This document shows, piece after piece, positions 10,001-18,439 of a stretch of DNA of 64,000 bases. Position 1 is the first letter of the stretch. Each line of letters starts with the position of its first letter. The stretch covers positions 1-64,000 of the forward strand of contig NCEV01000003.1 of assembly GCA_002280875.1 (NCBI GenBank), given 5' to 3'. A model generated the notes under the pieces. The model did no database searches. It worked only from the letters and a program-made list of their open reading frames with translations, and was not told the DNA's origin. Source of the DNA: Caulobacter sp. 32-67-35. Lineage in GTDB: Bacteria; Pseudomonadota; Alphaproteobacteria; Caulobacterales; Caulobacteraceae. A program made the translations under genes and the position numbers.

Positions 10001-10529
10001 CGCGGGCCTCGTGATCGGTGAAGCGGAAGCCATGCAGCAACACGATAGCCACGGCCCGGAAGCCGGCGTCGAAGGCGGCTTGCAGACCCGTCCGCGCGGC
10101 GGCTTCATCCAGCGGGCGCAGGACCTCGCCCTCAACGGTGATCCGCTCGTCGATCTCGACGACGCGGTCATAGAGGGCTTCGGGCTTGACGATATGGCGT
10201 TCGAAAAGCCTGGGGCGGGCCTGATAGCCGATCCGCAGGGCGTCGGCGTGGCCCGCCGTGATCGCCAGCACCGTCGGCTCGCCCTTGCGTTCCAGCAGGG
10301 CGTTGGTGGCGACGGTAGTTCCCATCTTGACCGCGTCGATGGGCGCGCCGGCCGGCAGCAGGGCCCGCACGCCCGCCACGGCGGCGTCGGCATAGTGTTC
10401 GGGGTTCTCCGACAGCAGCTTGTGGGTGACCAGCGACCCGTCCGGCCGCCGCGCCACGATGTCGGTGAAGGTGCCGCCGCGATCGATCCAGAACTCCCAG
10501 CCGCGCAGGTTCTGATCGTCGGGATTCAT
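7043..10529 (-). pseudogene. 5-oxoprolinase (HyuA-HyuB fusion), frameshifted by an internal deletion
   Basis: The gene starts at 10529 with a HyuA/oxoprolinase N-terminus ([19 protein letters not shown], then [10 protein letters not shown] and FGGAGGQHA) and runs through the HyuB junction ([47 protein letters not shown]). After FLEAETR, near 7964, the frame becomes nonsense ([11 protein letters not shown]) and ends at 7839. The C-terminal third continues one frame over from [19 protein letters not shown] to a TGA at 7043. Family members have about 35-40 residues between these points (the SGPYPxRNPxxNxADL region), so about 100-110 bases are missing and the frame is broken. The enzyme would hydrolyse 5-oxoproline to glutamate with ATP. 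As written it gives two fragments, 7839-10529 and up to about 7963. It may be a true lesion or an assembly error. Confidence 0.85.
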
Positions 10530-10578
10530 GAGGTGGCGGCGCTCCAGTTGCTCCTGAGCCTCTTACCCCTTCCGCTCT

Positions 10579-10700
10579 TCCCGGCGAAGGCCGGGACCCA
10601 GATTCATCCAGAGAGTTTGGGGTGGGCGCGCCATCGGCCTCGACAAGGTCCACCACGCCCAGGGTTGGATCTGGGCCCCGGCGTTGGCTTCGCCGCCCTG
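10579..10700. repeat. palindromic intergenic repeat (REP-like)
   Basis: Between the oxoprolinase and TMEM165 genes, CCGGCGAAGGCCGGGACCCAGAT (split here: 10581-10603) is answered by an inverted arm ATCTGGGCCCCGGC at about 10669-10682 and TTCGCCG just after. The arrangement is typical of short dispersed palindromic elements of GC-rich proteobacterial genomes. No coding signal is seen. Confidence 0.55.
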
Positions 10701-10725
10701 CGGGTCGCCGGGGAGAGCGGGTGTG

Positions 10726-11301
10726 TTAGCGGAAGAGCCCCGCCGCCTCGACCGCCGCCCACACGCCCAGCCCCAAGAAGATCAGCGCCGCCCCGATCCG
10801 CACGTACTTGAGCGGCACGACCTTGGTCGCCGCCTCGCCCAGATACACCGCCGGGATATTGGCGATCATCATGCCCAAGGTGGTGCCCAGGGCGACCCAG
10901 AAGATCGAGTGGAACTTGGCCCCCAAAGCCACCGTGGCGATCTGCGTCTTGTCGCCCATCTCGACCAGAAAGAAGGCGATGGTGGTGGTGACGAACACGC
11001 CGTAGCGACCGGCGCTGGAGCCATCCTCGTCATCAGCCTTGTCGGGGATCAGGGCCCAGGCGGCCATGGCGATGAACGAGACCGCGATCGCCCACTTGAA
11101 CCCCTGTCCGCTCAGGATATCGGCCACCCAATAGCCGGCCGTGGCGGCCAGGGCGTGGTTAGCCAGGGTGGCGACCAGGATGCCGAAGATGATCGGCACG
11201 GGCTTCTTGAACCGTGTGGCCAGGATCATGGCCAGCAGCTGGGTCTTGTCGCCAATCTCGGCGATGGCCACGACCAGGGTCGAAACGAGCAGGGAGTCCA
11301 T
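10726..11301 (-). CDS. TMEM165/GDT1 (UPF0016) family manganese/calcium exporter
   Basis: 191 residues with six predicted membrane helices in two homologous halves. Each half carries the UPF0016 signature ExGDKT(Q) (IAEIGDKTQLLAMILATRF near residue 15; LVEMGDKTQIATVALGA near residue 110), which forms the ion path. The charged linker DKADDEDGSS separates the halves. Bacterial members export Mn2+. The start at 11301 (MDSLLVSTLVV) fits the family. Upstream, 11375-11490 matches the yybP-ykoY manganese riboswitch layout, strongly supporting Mn2+ efflux as the job and Mn2+ as the inducer. Confidence 0.92.
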   Translation of the reverse strand: MDSLLVSTLVVAIAEIGDKTQLLAMILATRFKKPVPIIFGILVATLANHALAATAGYWVADILSGQGFKWAIAVSFIAMAAWALIPDKADDEDGSSAGRYGVFVTTTIAFFLVEMGDKTQIATVALGAKFHSIFWVALGTTLGMMIANIPAVYLGEAATKVVPLKYVRIGAALIFLGLGVWAAVEAAGLFR

Positions 11302-11374
11302 GGGATCAAAACCTTCCGGGCCGGGCACACGCCAATAGCGTCGACGTCCCACCCAGCCCGGGAGGATATCGGCG

Positions 11375-11490
11375 CCATTGGTCTCGCCATGGAAGCGGAT
11401 GATCGCTTCCTTCCCCGCGCCATGGCCTCAAGAGACCAAGTGTGTTGACGGCGGGGCCTGCTGATGGATGCAGGCGGCTACTCCCCAAAG
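11375..11490 (-). promoter_or_regulatory. yybP-ykoY manganese riboswitch
   Basis: On the minus strand the 5' UTR of the TMEM165 gene holds the conserved pieces of this family in order: TTTGGGGAGTAG (start near 11489), GTCAACACAC about 35 bases later, a TTGAGGCC segment, and GGCGAGACCAA ending near 11377. The terminal TTGG and CCAA arms can pair as P1. The element ends about 75 bases before the start codon. Families downstream of yybP-ykoY are typically MntP, P-type ATPase or UPF0016 exporters, matching the gene here. Identified by eye; a covariance-model score would settle it. Confidence 0.8.
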
Positions 11491-11526
11491 GTGCGCGGCG
11501 TTTAGCGGGGCACACGGCAAGGGTCA

Positions 11527-11641
11527 AGCTCCTCCCCCTCTGGGGGAGGTGGCCCAGAGGGTCGGAGGGGGCCAGCACGGCATAAGCCGCATTAGCCCCC
11601 TCAGTCGCTCCGCGACAGCTCCCCCCAGAGGGGGAGCAGCT
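11527..11641. repeat. long inverted intergenic repeat
   Basis: AGCTCCTCCCCCTCTGGGGG at the left end is matched by CCCCCAGAGGGGGAGCAGCT at the right end, with internal GGAGGGGGC/GCCCCCTC arms. It can form one long hairpin of about 115 bases. This type of element recurs in the window at 42584, 58318 and 63528 with different sequences. It may also act as a transcript end for the DUF2793 gene, which stops at 11642. Confidence 0.65.
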
Positions 11642-12332
11642 TTAGACCGCCGCTGGCGCATCAAACCGCAGCAGATGCACCGCTACCCGCACCTTGCCGC
11701 CGGTGAAATTGCCGCCGGCCGAAGTCAGCAACACCGGCGTATCGGCGTAGTAGGCCGTCGGCCCGACCACCCCGACATTGCTCGCGTTCTTCGCAACGCC
11801 CAGCGACGAGCCAAACTTTCCCGCCTCGCCAGCCACGCCGCAGCTGTACGACGTCGCCCCCGTCACCGCGACCGTCGTCCGGGTCGAGACGGCCGCCCGA
11901 GACCGTCGTCTCCTCCTCGCGGATCTCCAGCCGGGTATTGGCCAGGCCCGGCGAGGCGGCGGCGGTGAGGCTCTTGAAGGTGGTCGACAGCGGGATCCAG
12001 GCCGCGCCGTCGAAGGCCAGCATCTGGTTCTCGTCCTTGACCCAGGTCAGCACGCCCTCGGCCAGGGGAACGGCCTCCCAGGCGCCGGCCTCGAACCGCA
12101 TCAGGGTTCCGGTCGGCTGACCGGCCCAGGCCGCGCCGGTCGCGGCGGCCGGCAGGATCCAGACGCCGCCCGCGACGGGACTGGCCGGCTGGGCGGCGAC
12201 CACACGGCTTTCCACCGCCAGCTGAACAAGGGCGTCCAGCCGGGCGAGGCCTTCATTGATGGGGATGTGTTTCTGGGCCTGGGCGGCGACCACATAGGGC
12301 AGGCCCAGGCGCGGGGTGGTTTCGTCGAACAT
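11642..12332 (-). pseudogene. DUF2793 phage-tail-associated protein, frameshifted
   Basis: The N-terminal part (start at 12332, MFDETTPRLGLPYVVAAQAQ, then AQKHIPINEGLARLDAL) is the DUF2793 domain found in phage or gene-transfer-agent tail-fibre regions. The frame is good to EIREEETTVSGG near 11905, then turns to nonsense. The C-terminal part resumes in another frame as VSTRTTVAVTGATSYSCGVAG and ends in GGNFTGGKVRVAVHLLRFD at 11642. Relatives have about 17-20 residues between TVSG and VSTRT, so about 50-60 bases are missing. GTCTCG occurs on both sides of the join. No other phage genes are nearby. Confidence 0.75.
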
Positions 12333-12388
12333 CGGAGCATCCTTCAAGGCGTTGAACTCGCCTCTAGGATCACCCCGCTGACAGAGCC

Positions 12389-12412
12389 GGGGACCGACCG
12401 TGGTCGATCCCC
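12389..12412 (-). terminator. hairpin downstream of the nitronate monooxygenase gene
   Basis: GGGGACCGACC at 12389-12399 and GGTCGATCCCC at 12402-12412 pair with a single mismatch around a 2-base centre. It lies about 25 bases past the stop of the minus-strand gene at 12438. No clear T-run follows, so a rho-independent role is only possible. Confidence 0.4.
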
Positions 12413-12437
12413 GTCCCTTCCCCGCTCCAGCGTGTCG

Positions 12438-13445
12438 CTACTCGGCCGCGAAGGCCAGATGGTGGCCCGATGTCAGGGCCGTCTTGGCGGCCAGTTCGGC
12501 CTTGGCCTGCTCGTACTCCGCGGCGAACTTGGCGACGAGGTCGCCGGCGCTCAGCACGTCGTCGATGGCGCCGATGCCCTGGCCGCAGCCCCAGATATCG
12601 CGCCAGGCCTTGGCTTCCTGGTTGCCGCCCGAGCCGAAGTTCATGGCCGACGGATCGCTGACTGGCAGGTTCTCCGGGTCCAGGCCCGCCTTGACCACCG
12701 AGGGACGCAGATAGTTGCCATGCACGCCGGTGAACAGGTTGGAATAGAGGATGTCGTCGGCGTGGCTCTCGACGATCATGTCCTTGTAGCCCTGCACCGC
12801 ATTGGCTTCCTTGGTCGCGATGAAGGCCGAGCCGATATAGGCCAGGTCCGCGCCCATGGCCTGGGCGGCCAGGATCGAGCGACCCGAGGCGATCGAGCCC
12901 GACAGCGCCACCGGCCCGTCGAACCACTGGCGGATTTCCTGGATCAGGGCGAAGGGCGACAGGGTGCCGGCATGGCCGCCCGCGCCGGCCGCCACGGGAA
13001 TCAGGCCATCAGCGCCCTTCTCGATGGCCTTGTGGGCGTGCTTGTCGTTGATCACGTCGTGCATGGTGATGCCGCCATACGAGTGAATCGCGGCGTTCAG
13101 GTCTTCGCGCGCGCCCAGCGAGGTGATGACCAGCGGCGCCTTGTATTTCACGCACAGCTCGATGTCCTCCTCGAGCCGGTTATTGGTGCGATGGACGATC
13201 TGGTTTACCGCGAACGGGGCCGAGGGCGCCTCCGGGTGGGCGCGGTCGTGGGCGGCCAGCTCCTCGGTGATGCGGTGCAGCCATTCGTCGAGCTGCGAGA
13301 TCGGGCGGGCGTTCAGCGACGGGAACGAGCCCACGATGCCGGCCTTGCACTGGGCGATCACCAGGTCAGGATTGCTGATGATGAACAGCGGCGAAGCGAT
13401 GACCGGCAGGCGAAGACGGTCACGCAGGATCGGCGGCAAGGCCAT
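12438..13445 (-). CDS. nitronate monooxygenase / 2-nitropropane dioxygenase family flavoprotein
   Basis: 335 residues with a TIM-barrel FMN fold. It starts LPPILRDRLRLPVIASPLFIISNPDLVIAQ, the usual N-terminus of the family. GADGLIPVAAGAGGHAG around residue 135 contains the FMN-phosphate and active-site His region; the later GSIASGRSILAAQAMGADLAYIGS is the second phosphate-binding loop. Enzymes of this family oxidise nitronates with FMN and O2, but many members are uncharacterised enoyl reductases or oxidoreductases. The gene is divergent from the methylmalonyl-CoA mutase pair, whose start is about 155 bases away, leaving room for divergent promoters. Precise substrate unknown. Confidence 0.9.
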   Translation of the reverse strand: MALPPILRDRLRLPVIASPLFIISNPDLVIAQCKAGIVGSFPSLNARPISQLDEWLHRITEELAAHDRAHPEAPSAPFAVNQIVHRTNNRLEEDIELCVKYKAPLVITSLGAREDLNAAIHSYGGITMHDVINDKHAHKAIEKGADGLIPVAAGAGGHAGTLSPFALIQEIRQWFDGPVALSGSIASGRSILAAQAMGADLAYIGSAFIATKEANAVQGYKDMIVESHADDILYSNLFTGVHGNYLRPSVVKAGLDPENLPVSDPSAMNFGSGGNQEAKAWRDIWGCGQGIGAIDDVLSAGDLVAKFAAEYEQAKAELAAKTALTSGHHLAFAAE

Positions 13446-13601
13446 GGAAGACGGCTCCCTGAAGGCGGCGTTGCGCGCCGCGCATGTAAACAGCGTTAGC
13501 TTAAACGCCCGTTCGGGTCTGGCGCAAGGCTTGACGGCCCTAACGGCAGGAGCGCATCACGGTCAAAAAAGAAAAATGCTGCACCGCAGGAGAGAGACGC
13601 T

Positions 13602-15062
13602 TTGACCCAGGCCGTGACGCCTCTGGCCGATGACTTCGCCGCCCCGGACGACGCCGTTCGGGCGCGCTGGACGGCCCTGGTCGAGAAAACCCTGAAGGGT
13701 CAGAGCTTTGACGAGGCGCTGACCGTCAGGACGCCCGACGGCCTGACCATCCAGCCGCTCTATACGGCCAGGGACGGCGCGATCGTCTCCCGCGACCTGC
13801 GCGCCCGCGACATCGACCGGCCGTGGGACCTGCGGATGCGCGCCGCCCATGCCGATCCCGAGCGGGCGGCCAGCGACATCCTGGTCGACCTGCAGAACGG
13901 CGCGGCCTCGGTTCTGCTGGCCGTCGATCCGACCGGCGCCCGGGGCGTCGCCATCGGCTCGGCCGACGACATGGCCAAGGCGCTGACCGGCGTGCTGATC
14001 GACCTGGCTCCCGTGGCGCTGGACGCGGGCTACCTGGGTCCCAAGGCCGCCGACTGGCTGGGCGCCGTGGCGAAAGCCGCCCCCAACGCGCCCATGGCCT
14101 TCCACATGGACCCGCTGACCGCTTTTGCGGAAACCGGCGCCAGCCCTGGTCCGATCGAGAGCCACATCTTCAACGCCGCTACCGTGGGCGCGCGCCTGGC
14201 GACAACCTATGCTCGGGCCAGCCTGTTCCTTGCGACCGGCCGCGCCGCGCATGAGGCCGGCGGCTCCAACGTCGAGGAACTGGCGATGATGACCGCCAGC
14301 GCCCTGGCCTATGCCAAGGCCCTGGTGCGCTCGGGCCTCACGATGGAAGAGGCCTTCGGTCGCATTACCCTGGGCGTCAGCCTGGACGGCGAATATTTCA
14401 CCGGTGTCGCCAAGGTGCGCGCGGCGCGGGCCCTGTGGGCGCGCCTGACTCAGGCCTGCGGCGTGACGATGCCGGCCATGATCGAGGCGCGCTCCTCCGG
14501 CCGGATGCTGACCACGAAGGACGCCTGGACCAACCTGCTGCGCCTGACCTCGGCCGGGTTTGCCGGCGCGGTCGGCGGGGCCGATGTGGTGGTGCTGGGC
14601 GCCTTCACCGACGCCCTCGGCCTGCCCACAACCTTCGCCCGTCGTCAGGCCCGCAATACCCAGCTGGTTCTGATGGAAGAGAGCCACCTGGGACGCGTCG
14701 CCGATCCCGCCGGAGGCTCCTGGTATCTGGACAGCTTGACCGACCAGATCGCCCGCGCCGCCTGGACCCGCTTCCAGGCCATCGAAGCCGCCGGCGGGAT
14801 CGTCAAGGCGTTGGAGACCAGCCTGATCGCCGACGCCGTGGCTGCTACCCGCGCCGGCCAAGAAGCCACCTTCGCCGACAAGAGCCGCAAGATCCTGGGC
14901 GTGACAGTGTTCCCCAATGCCGAGGACAAGGCCGCCGAGGTCGAGAGCGTCGATCCTTCGGCCTTCGCCGTGAAGGGGCCTGATCCAAGGCTGCCGGGGC
15001 CGGACTCGACATGCCCGCCCATGACCCCCACCCGCTTCGCCGCCGCCTTTGAGGGAGCCTGA
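13602..15062 (+). CDS. mutA: methylmalonyl-CoA mutase small (beta) subunit, no B12 domain
   Basis: 486 residues. The start is TTG at 13602 with an AGGAGAG ribosome site 5-10 bases upstream. The protein matches the mutase TIM-barrel: RDLRARDIDRPWDLRM, NVEELAMMTASALAYAKALV, RARRALW-type helix, and NTQLVLMEESHLGRVADPAGGSWYLDSLT. It ends at FAAAFEGA directly before mutB, without the C-terminal cobalamin-binding-like domain of the longer (about 600-residue) small subunits. It pairs with the catalytic MutB, encoded three bases later, to isomerise methylmalonyl-CoA to succinyl-CoA in propionate, valine and odd-chain fatty-acid breakdown. Confidence 0.9.
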   Translation: MTQAVTPLADDFAAPDDAVRARWTALVEKTLKGQSFDEALTVRTPDGLTIQPLYTARDGAIVSRDLRARDIDRPWDLRMRAAHADPERAASDILVDLQNGAASVLLAVDPTGARGVAIGSADDMAKALTGVLIDLAPVALDAGYLGPKAADWLGAVAKAAPNAPMAFHMDPLTAFAETGASPGPIESHIFNAATVGARLATTYARASLFLATGRAAHEAGGSNVEELAMMTASALAYAKALVRSGLTMEEAFGRITLGVSLDGEYFTGVAKVRAARALWARLTQACGVTMPAMIEARSSGRMLTTKDAWTNLLRLTSAGFAGAVGGADVVVLGAFTDALGLPTTFARRQARNTQLVLMEESHLGRVADPAGGSWYLDSLTDQIARAAWTRFQAIEAAGGIVKALETSLIADAVAATRAGQEATFADKSRKILGVTVFPNAEDKAAEVESVDPSAFAVKGPDPRLPGPDSTCPPMTPTRFAAAFEGA

Positions 15063-15065
15063 GCC

Positions 15066-17219
15066 ATGACCAAGTTCCCTGACTTCACCGCCATCGACTT
15101 CGCCGAAGTCGCCACGGACGTCGCCCCCGACGGCGAGGCCTGGACCACGCCCGAAGGCGTGGATGTGGCCCCCGCCTTCACCGCCGCCGATGTCGAAGGC
15201 CTGGACTTCACGGGCGGCTATCCCGGCGTCGCGCCCTATGTGCGCGGCCCCTACCCGACCATGTACGTCACCAACCCGTGGACGGTGCGCCAGTATGCCG
15301 GCTTCTCGACGGCCGAGGATTCCAACGCCTTCTACCGCCGCAACCTGGCGGCCGGTCAGATGGGCCTGTCGGTGGCGTTCGACCTGGCGACGCACCGGGG
15401 CTACGATTCCGACCACGAGCGGGTGAAGGGCGATGTCGGCATGGCGGGCGTCGCCATCGACTCGATCCTGGACATGCGCACGCTCTTCAGCGGCATCCCG
15501 CTCGACAAGATGAGCGTGTCGATGACCATGAACGGCGCGGTGCTGCCGATCCTGGCGCTCTATATCGTGGCGGCCGAGGAACAGGGCGTCAGCCCCGACA
15601 AGCTGTCGGGCACGATCCAGAACGACATCCTGAAAGAATTCATGGTGCGGAACACCTATATCTATCCGCCCGCGCCCTCGATGCGGATCATTTCCGACAT
15701 CTTTTCATACACTTCGGCCAACATGCCGAAGTTCAATTCGATCTCGATCAGCGGCTATCACATGCAGGAGGCCGGCGCGACCGCCGACCTGGAGCTGGCC
15801 TACACCCTGGCCGACGGCATCGAATATGCCCGGGCCGGCGTCGCGGCCGGCATGAGCATCGACGTGTTCGCACCGCGCCTCAGCTTCTTCTGGGCGATCG
15901 GCATGAACTACTTCATGGAGGTCGCGAAAATGCGCGCGGCCCGTCTGCTGTGGGCCCGCCTGATGAAGCGCGAGTTCGATCCCAAGGACGATCGCAGCCT
16001 CTCCCTGCGCACCCACAGCCAGACCTCGGGCTGGTCGCTGGCGGCCCAGGACGTGTTCAACAACGTCTCGCGCACCTGCGTCGAGGCCATGGCGGCCGTG
16101 AACGGCCAGACCCAGAGTCTGCACACCAACGCCCTGGACGAAGCCCTGGCCCTGCCCACCGACTTCTCGGCCCGCATCGCCCGCAACACCCAGCTGTTCC
16201 TGCAGATGGAGAGCGGCACGACCCGCGTCGCCGACCCGTGGGGCGGCAGCTACTATGTCGAGCGCCTGACCCACGACCTGGCCCAGAAGGCCCTGGCCCA
16301 CATTGAGGAAGTGGAAGCGGCCGGCGGCATGGCCAAGGCCATCGAGCGCGGCATTCCCAAGCTGCGCATCGAGGAGGCCGCCGCCAAGACCCAGGCCCGC
16401 ATCGACGCCAATCGCCAGAGCGTGGTGGGCGTCAATCGCTACAAGCCCGAGGTCGAGGACGTGATCCCAATGCTGAAGGTGGACAACAGCTCGGTCCGCG
16501 CCCAGCAGCTGGAAAAGCTGGCCCGCCTGAAGGCCGAGCGCGACCCGGCCGCCACGGCGGCGGCGCTCAAGGCGCTGGAGGACGGCGCGCGCGGCCATGG
16601 CAACCTGCTGGCCCTGGCCGTTGACGCCGCCCGCGCCAAGGCCACGGTGGGCGAGATCAGCCTGGCGATGGAGAACGTCTTTGGTCGCCACCGCGCCGTG
16701 ATCCAGACCATCGAGGGCGTCTATGGCAAGGAAGCCGGGGCCGATCCCAAGGCCGCCCGCGCCCGCGCCATGGTCGCCGCCTTCCGCGAGGCTGACGGCG
16801 GCCCGCCCCGCATCATGGTCGCCAAGATGGGCCAGGACGGCCACGACCGCGGCCAGAAGGTGATCGCCAGCGCCTTCTCCGACCTCGGCTTCCAAGTCGA
16901 GATCGGCCCGCTGTTCCAGACCCCCGCCGAAGCCGCCGAGGAAGCGATCCGGGCCGGCGTTCACGTGGTCGGGGCCTCGTCCCTGGCGGCAGGCCACCTG
17001 ACCCTTGTGCCGGAGCTGAAGGCGGAACTGGCCCGACTCGGGCGCGAGGACATGGTCGTGGTGGTCGGCGGCGTGATCCCGCCCCAGGACTTCCAGGCCC
17101 TGCTCGACGCTGGCGCGGCCAGCATCTTCCCCCCCGGCACGGTGATCGCCGAGGCGGCCATCGAGGTGCTCGAAAAGCTGAACGTGCAGCTGGGCTACAC
17201 GCAGGGGGCGGCGGCGTAG
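15066..17219 (+). CDS. mutB: methylmalonyl-CoA mutase large (alpha) subunit
   Basis: 717 residues, full family length. The N-terminal barrel has [20 protein letters not shown] and [19 protein letters not shown]; the substrate channel has [16 protein letters not shown]. The last 130 residues form the B12-binding domain with the base-off signature [16 protein letters not shown] (the DxHxxG cobalt-ligand His) plus GASSLAAGH and VVVGGVIPP. It catalyses the radical conversion of (R)-methylmalonyl-CoA to succinyl-CoA. It is encoded three bases after mutA and obviously co-transcribed. No meaB-type GTPase chaperone is in the window. Confidence 0.97.
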   Translation: MTKFPDFTAIDFAEVATDVAPDGEAWTTPEGVDVAPAFTAADVEGLDFTGGYPGVAPYVRGPYPTMYVTNPWTVRQYAGFSTAEDSNAFYRRNLAAGQMGLSVAFDLATHRGYDSDHERVKGDVGMAGVAIDSILDMRTLFSGIPLDKMSVSMTMNGAVLPILALYIVAAEEQGVSPDKLSGTIQNDILKEFMVRNTYIYPPAPSMRIISDIFSYTSANMPKFNSISISGYHMQEAGATADLELAYTLADGIEYARAGVAAGMSIDVFAPRLSFFWAIGMNYFMEVAKMRAARLLWARLMKREFDPKDDRSLSLRTHSQTSGWSLAAQDVFNNVSRTCVEAMAAVNGQTQSLHTNALDEALALPTDFSARIARNTQLFLQMESGTTRVADPWGGSYYVERLTHDLAQKALAHIEEVEAAGGMAKAIERGIPKLRIEEAAAKTQARIDANRQSVVGVNRYKPEVEDVIPMLKVDNSSVRAQQLEKLARLKAERDPAATAAALKALEDGARGHGNLLALAVDAARAKATVGEISLAMENVFGRHRAVIQTIEGVYGKEAGADPKAARARAMVAAFREADGGPPRIMVAKMGQDGHDRGQKVIASAFSDLGFQVEIGPLFQTPAEAAEEAIRAGVHVVGASSLAAGHLTLVPELKAELARLGREDMVVVVGGVIPPQDFQALLDAGAASIFPPGTVIAEAAIEVLEKLNVQLGYTQGAAA

Positions 17220-17240
17220 TCGCGGGGCGCCCAGGCCCTC

Positions 17241-17265
17241 ATGATCGTGATAGACTTACGATCAT
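17241..17265. promoter_or_regulatory. inverted repeat covering the Uma2 start codon
   Basis: ATGATCGT at 17241-17248 and ACGATCAT at 17258-17265 are perfect 8-base arms around a 9-base loop. The right arm runs into the ATG of the Uma2 gene (17264). In RNA this hairpin would mask the start; in DNA it could be an operator. It lies 21 bases after the mutB stop. Confidence 0.5.
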
Positions 17266-17953
17266 GAACGCGCCCGTCCGCTTCCAGCAGTCGACGCCCC
17301 TTCACCGCTTCGCCCATGATGAGATCGTCATCATGCAGGCAGCGGGCCTGTTGCCGTCCAATGACGACCTGGCCCTGGTCGATGGCCGCCTCATCAATCG
17401 CGCCACAAACGAGCCCGTACGCTTCACACTCGATGAAGTGCTTCTTATGGTTGAGCTCGGCGCGCTTGATCCCGATGCGCGAGTTGAGCTGATCGACGGG
17501 GAACTGCTCGACATGTCGCCGCAGAATGCTCCGCACATGTACGCCAAGCAGATGCTCATCAAGCTGTTCATCAGAGAGCTTGGCGACGACGTTGATGTGC
17601 ATGTCGAAGGAACGCTCAGCCTGGCGCGAGGCGCAAATCCGAGCCCGGATATCTGGCTTCACGCGGCGGACAAGCGTGTCGACGAAGTGCGCGGCCCTGA
17701 TGTGCTGCTGCTTATCGAGGTGGCGGACAGCTCACTGCTTCGCGACCTGAACCTGAAGGCGTCGCTCTATGCGCGCCACGGCGTGGCCGATTATTGGGTG
17801 GTTGACGCCTATGGCCGTCGCATCTTTGTCCATCGCCAGCCGGGACCAGACGGCTACGGCGAGGTCACTCAAGTCGATCGCGATGGCGAGGTCGTTCCCC
17901 TGGCCTTTCCGGATTTGACCGTCCGCGTGGCGGACCTGCCGACTTCGGACTGA
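17264..17953 (+). CDS. Uma2 family (DUF820) PD-(D/E)XK endonuclease-like protein
   Basis: 229 residues. The C-terminal two-thirds carry the Uma2 fold: RVELIDGELLDMSPQNAPH, then NPSPDIWL, DVLLLIEVADSSLLRDLNLKASLYA and GVADYWVVDAYGRRIFV. The PD...E-V-x(n)-K elements match the restriction-endonuclease-like active site. The N-terminus is odd: FAHDEIVIMQAAGLLPSNDDLALVDGRLI is a second, weaker copy of the following FTLDEVLLMVELGALDPDARVELIDGELL, so the first motif is duplicated. Function of the family is unproven (DNA repair or mobile-DNA roles are suggested). Its start codon sits in an inverted repeat. Confidence 0.85.
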   Translation: MNAPVRFQQSTPLHRFAHDEIVIMQAAGLLPSNDDLALVDGRLINRATNEPVRFTLDEVLLMVELGALDPDARVELIDGELLDMSPQNAPHMYAKQMLIKLFIRELGDDVDVHVEGTLSLARGANPSPDIWLHAADKRVDEVRGPDVLLLIEVADSSLLRDLNLKASLYARHGVADYWVVDAYGRRIFVHRQPGPDGYGEVTQVDRDGEVVPLAFPDLTVRVADLPTSD

Positions 17954-17958
17954 CGCGC

Positions 17959-18396
17959 TTACCGCTTCCCGGCCTTGGCCCGCTTTTTGGGCGCGCGCTT
18001 CATCGCAACATCATCCGGCAGACCATGCCGGGCCTCGATATCCTTCTGAAGGGCCTTGGCCGCCATCAGGTGGCCGGGGAACATCATGTCCACCACCGAG
18101 CCGGCGATCGGCACCGCGTCGGTGGCGGTGTCCATGGCCACATAGGCGGCCATGCGCATCAGGGTGAGCATCGACGCGCCGCCCGACACCGCGTGCATCA
18201 GCAACAGTCCGCCTGCGCCCAGGCTATAGAGCGGCCCCACCACAGGCACCCACGACAGAACACCATCCAGGCCGATGCCGAACGGGCCAACGCCGATCAG
18301 ACGGTCAGAGAGTCCCTTGATGGTCTCGGCCGACTTCCAGGCGCGGTGTGCGCGGGCCCGGCGGCTATCGGAATAGGGGGCGGCTTCTATGGTCAT
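17959..18396 (-). CDS. DUF4112 membrane protein
   Basis: 145 residues. The ATG at 18396 (MTIEAAPYSDSRRARAHRAW) is preferred over an upstream one that would overlap the neighbouring gene. DUF4112 signature segments are GLSDRLIGVGPFGIGLDGVLSWVPVVGPLYSLGAGG and DAVPIAGSVVDMMFPGH. There are two hydrophobic helices, and a Lys/Arg-rich tail (KRAPKKRAKAGKR) probably lies in the cytoplasm. It is a paralogue of the gene immediately upstream at 18440-18901. The family has no known function. It ends six bases from the convergent Uma2 gene. Confidence 0.82.
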   Translation of the reverse strand: MTIEAAPYSDSRRARAHRAWKSAETIKGLSDRLIGVGPFGIGLDGVLSWVPVVGPLYSLGAGGLLLMHAVSGGASMLTLMRMAAYVAMDTATDAVPIAGSVVDMMFPGHLMAAKALQKDIEARHGLPDDVAMKRAPKKRAKAGKR

Positions 18397-18439
18397 GCTC
18401 TGATCAACGCCTTTGCCGCCGGATGGTTGTCGCGCTTCT

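Noticed and set aside
8826..10811. 661-residue open frame antisense to the 5-oxoprolinase
   Set aside because: Third-position GC bias leaves long open frames opposite real genes here. The product is His/Arg/Gly-rich with no domain, while the minus strand encodes a clear oxoprolinase.
11468..13499. Long plus-strand frames across the riboswitch, repeat and DUF2793 region
   Set aside because: They run through a structured leader, a palindromic repeat and two minus-strand genes, and have no recognisable domain.
13563..15416. 617-residue minus-strand open frame over mutA
   Set aside because: It is a shadow of the mutA and mutB codons, with no start context or family resemblance.
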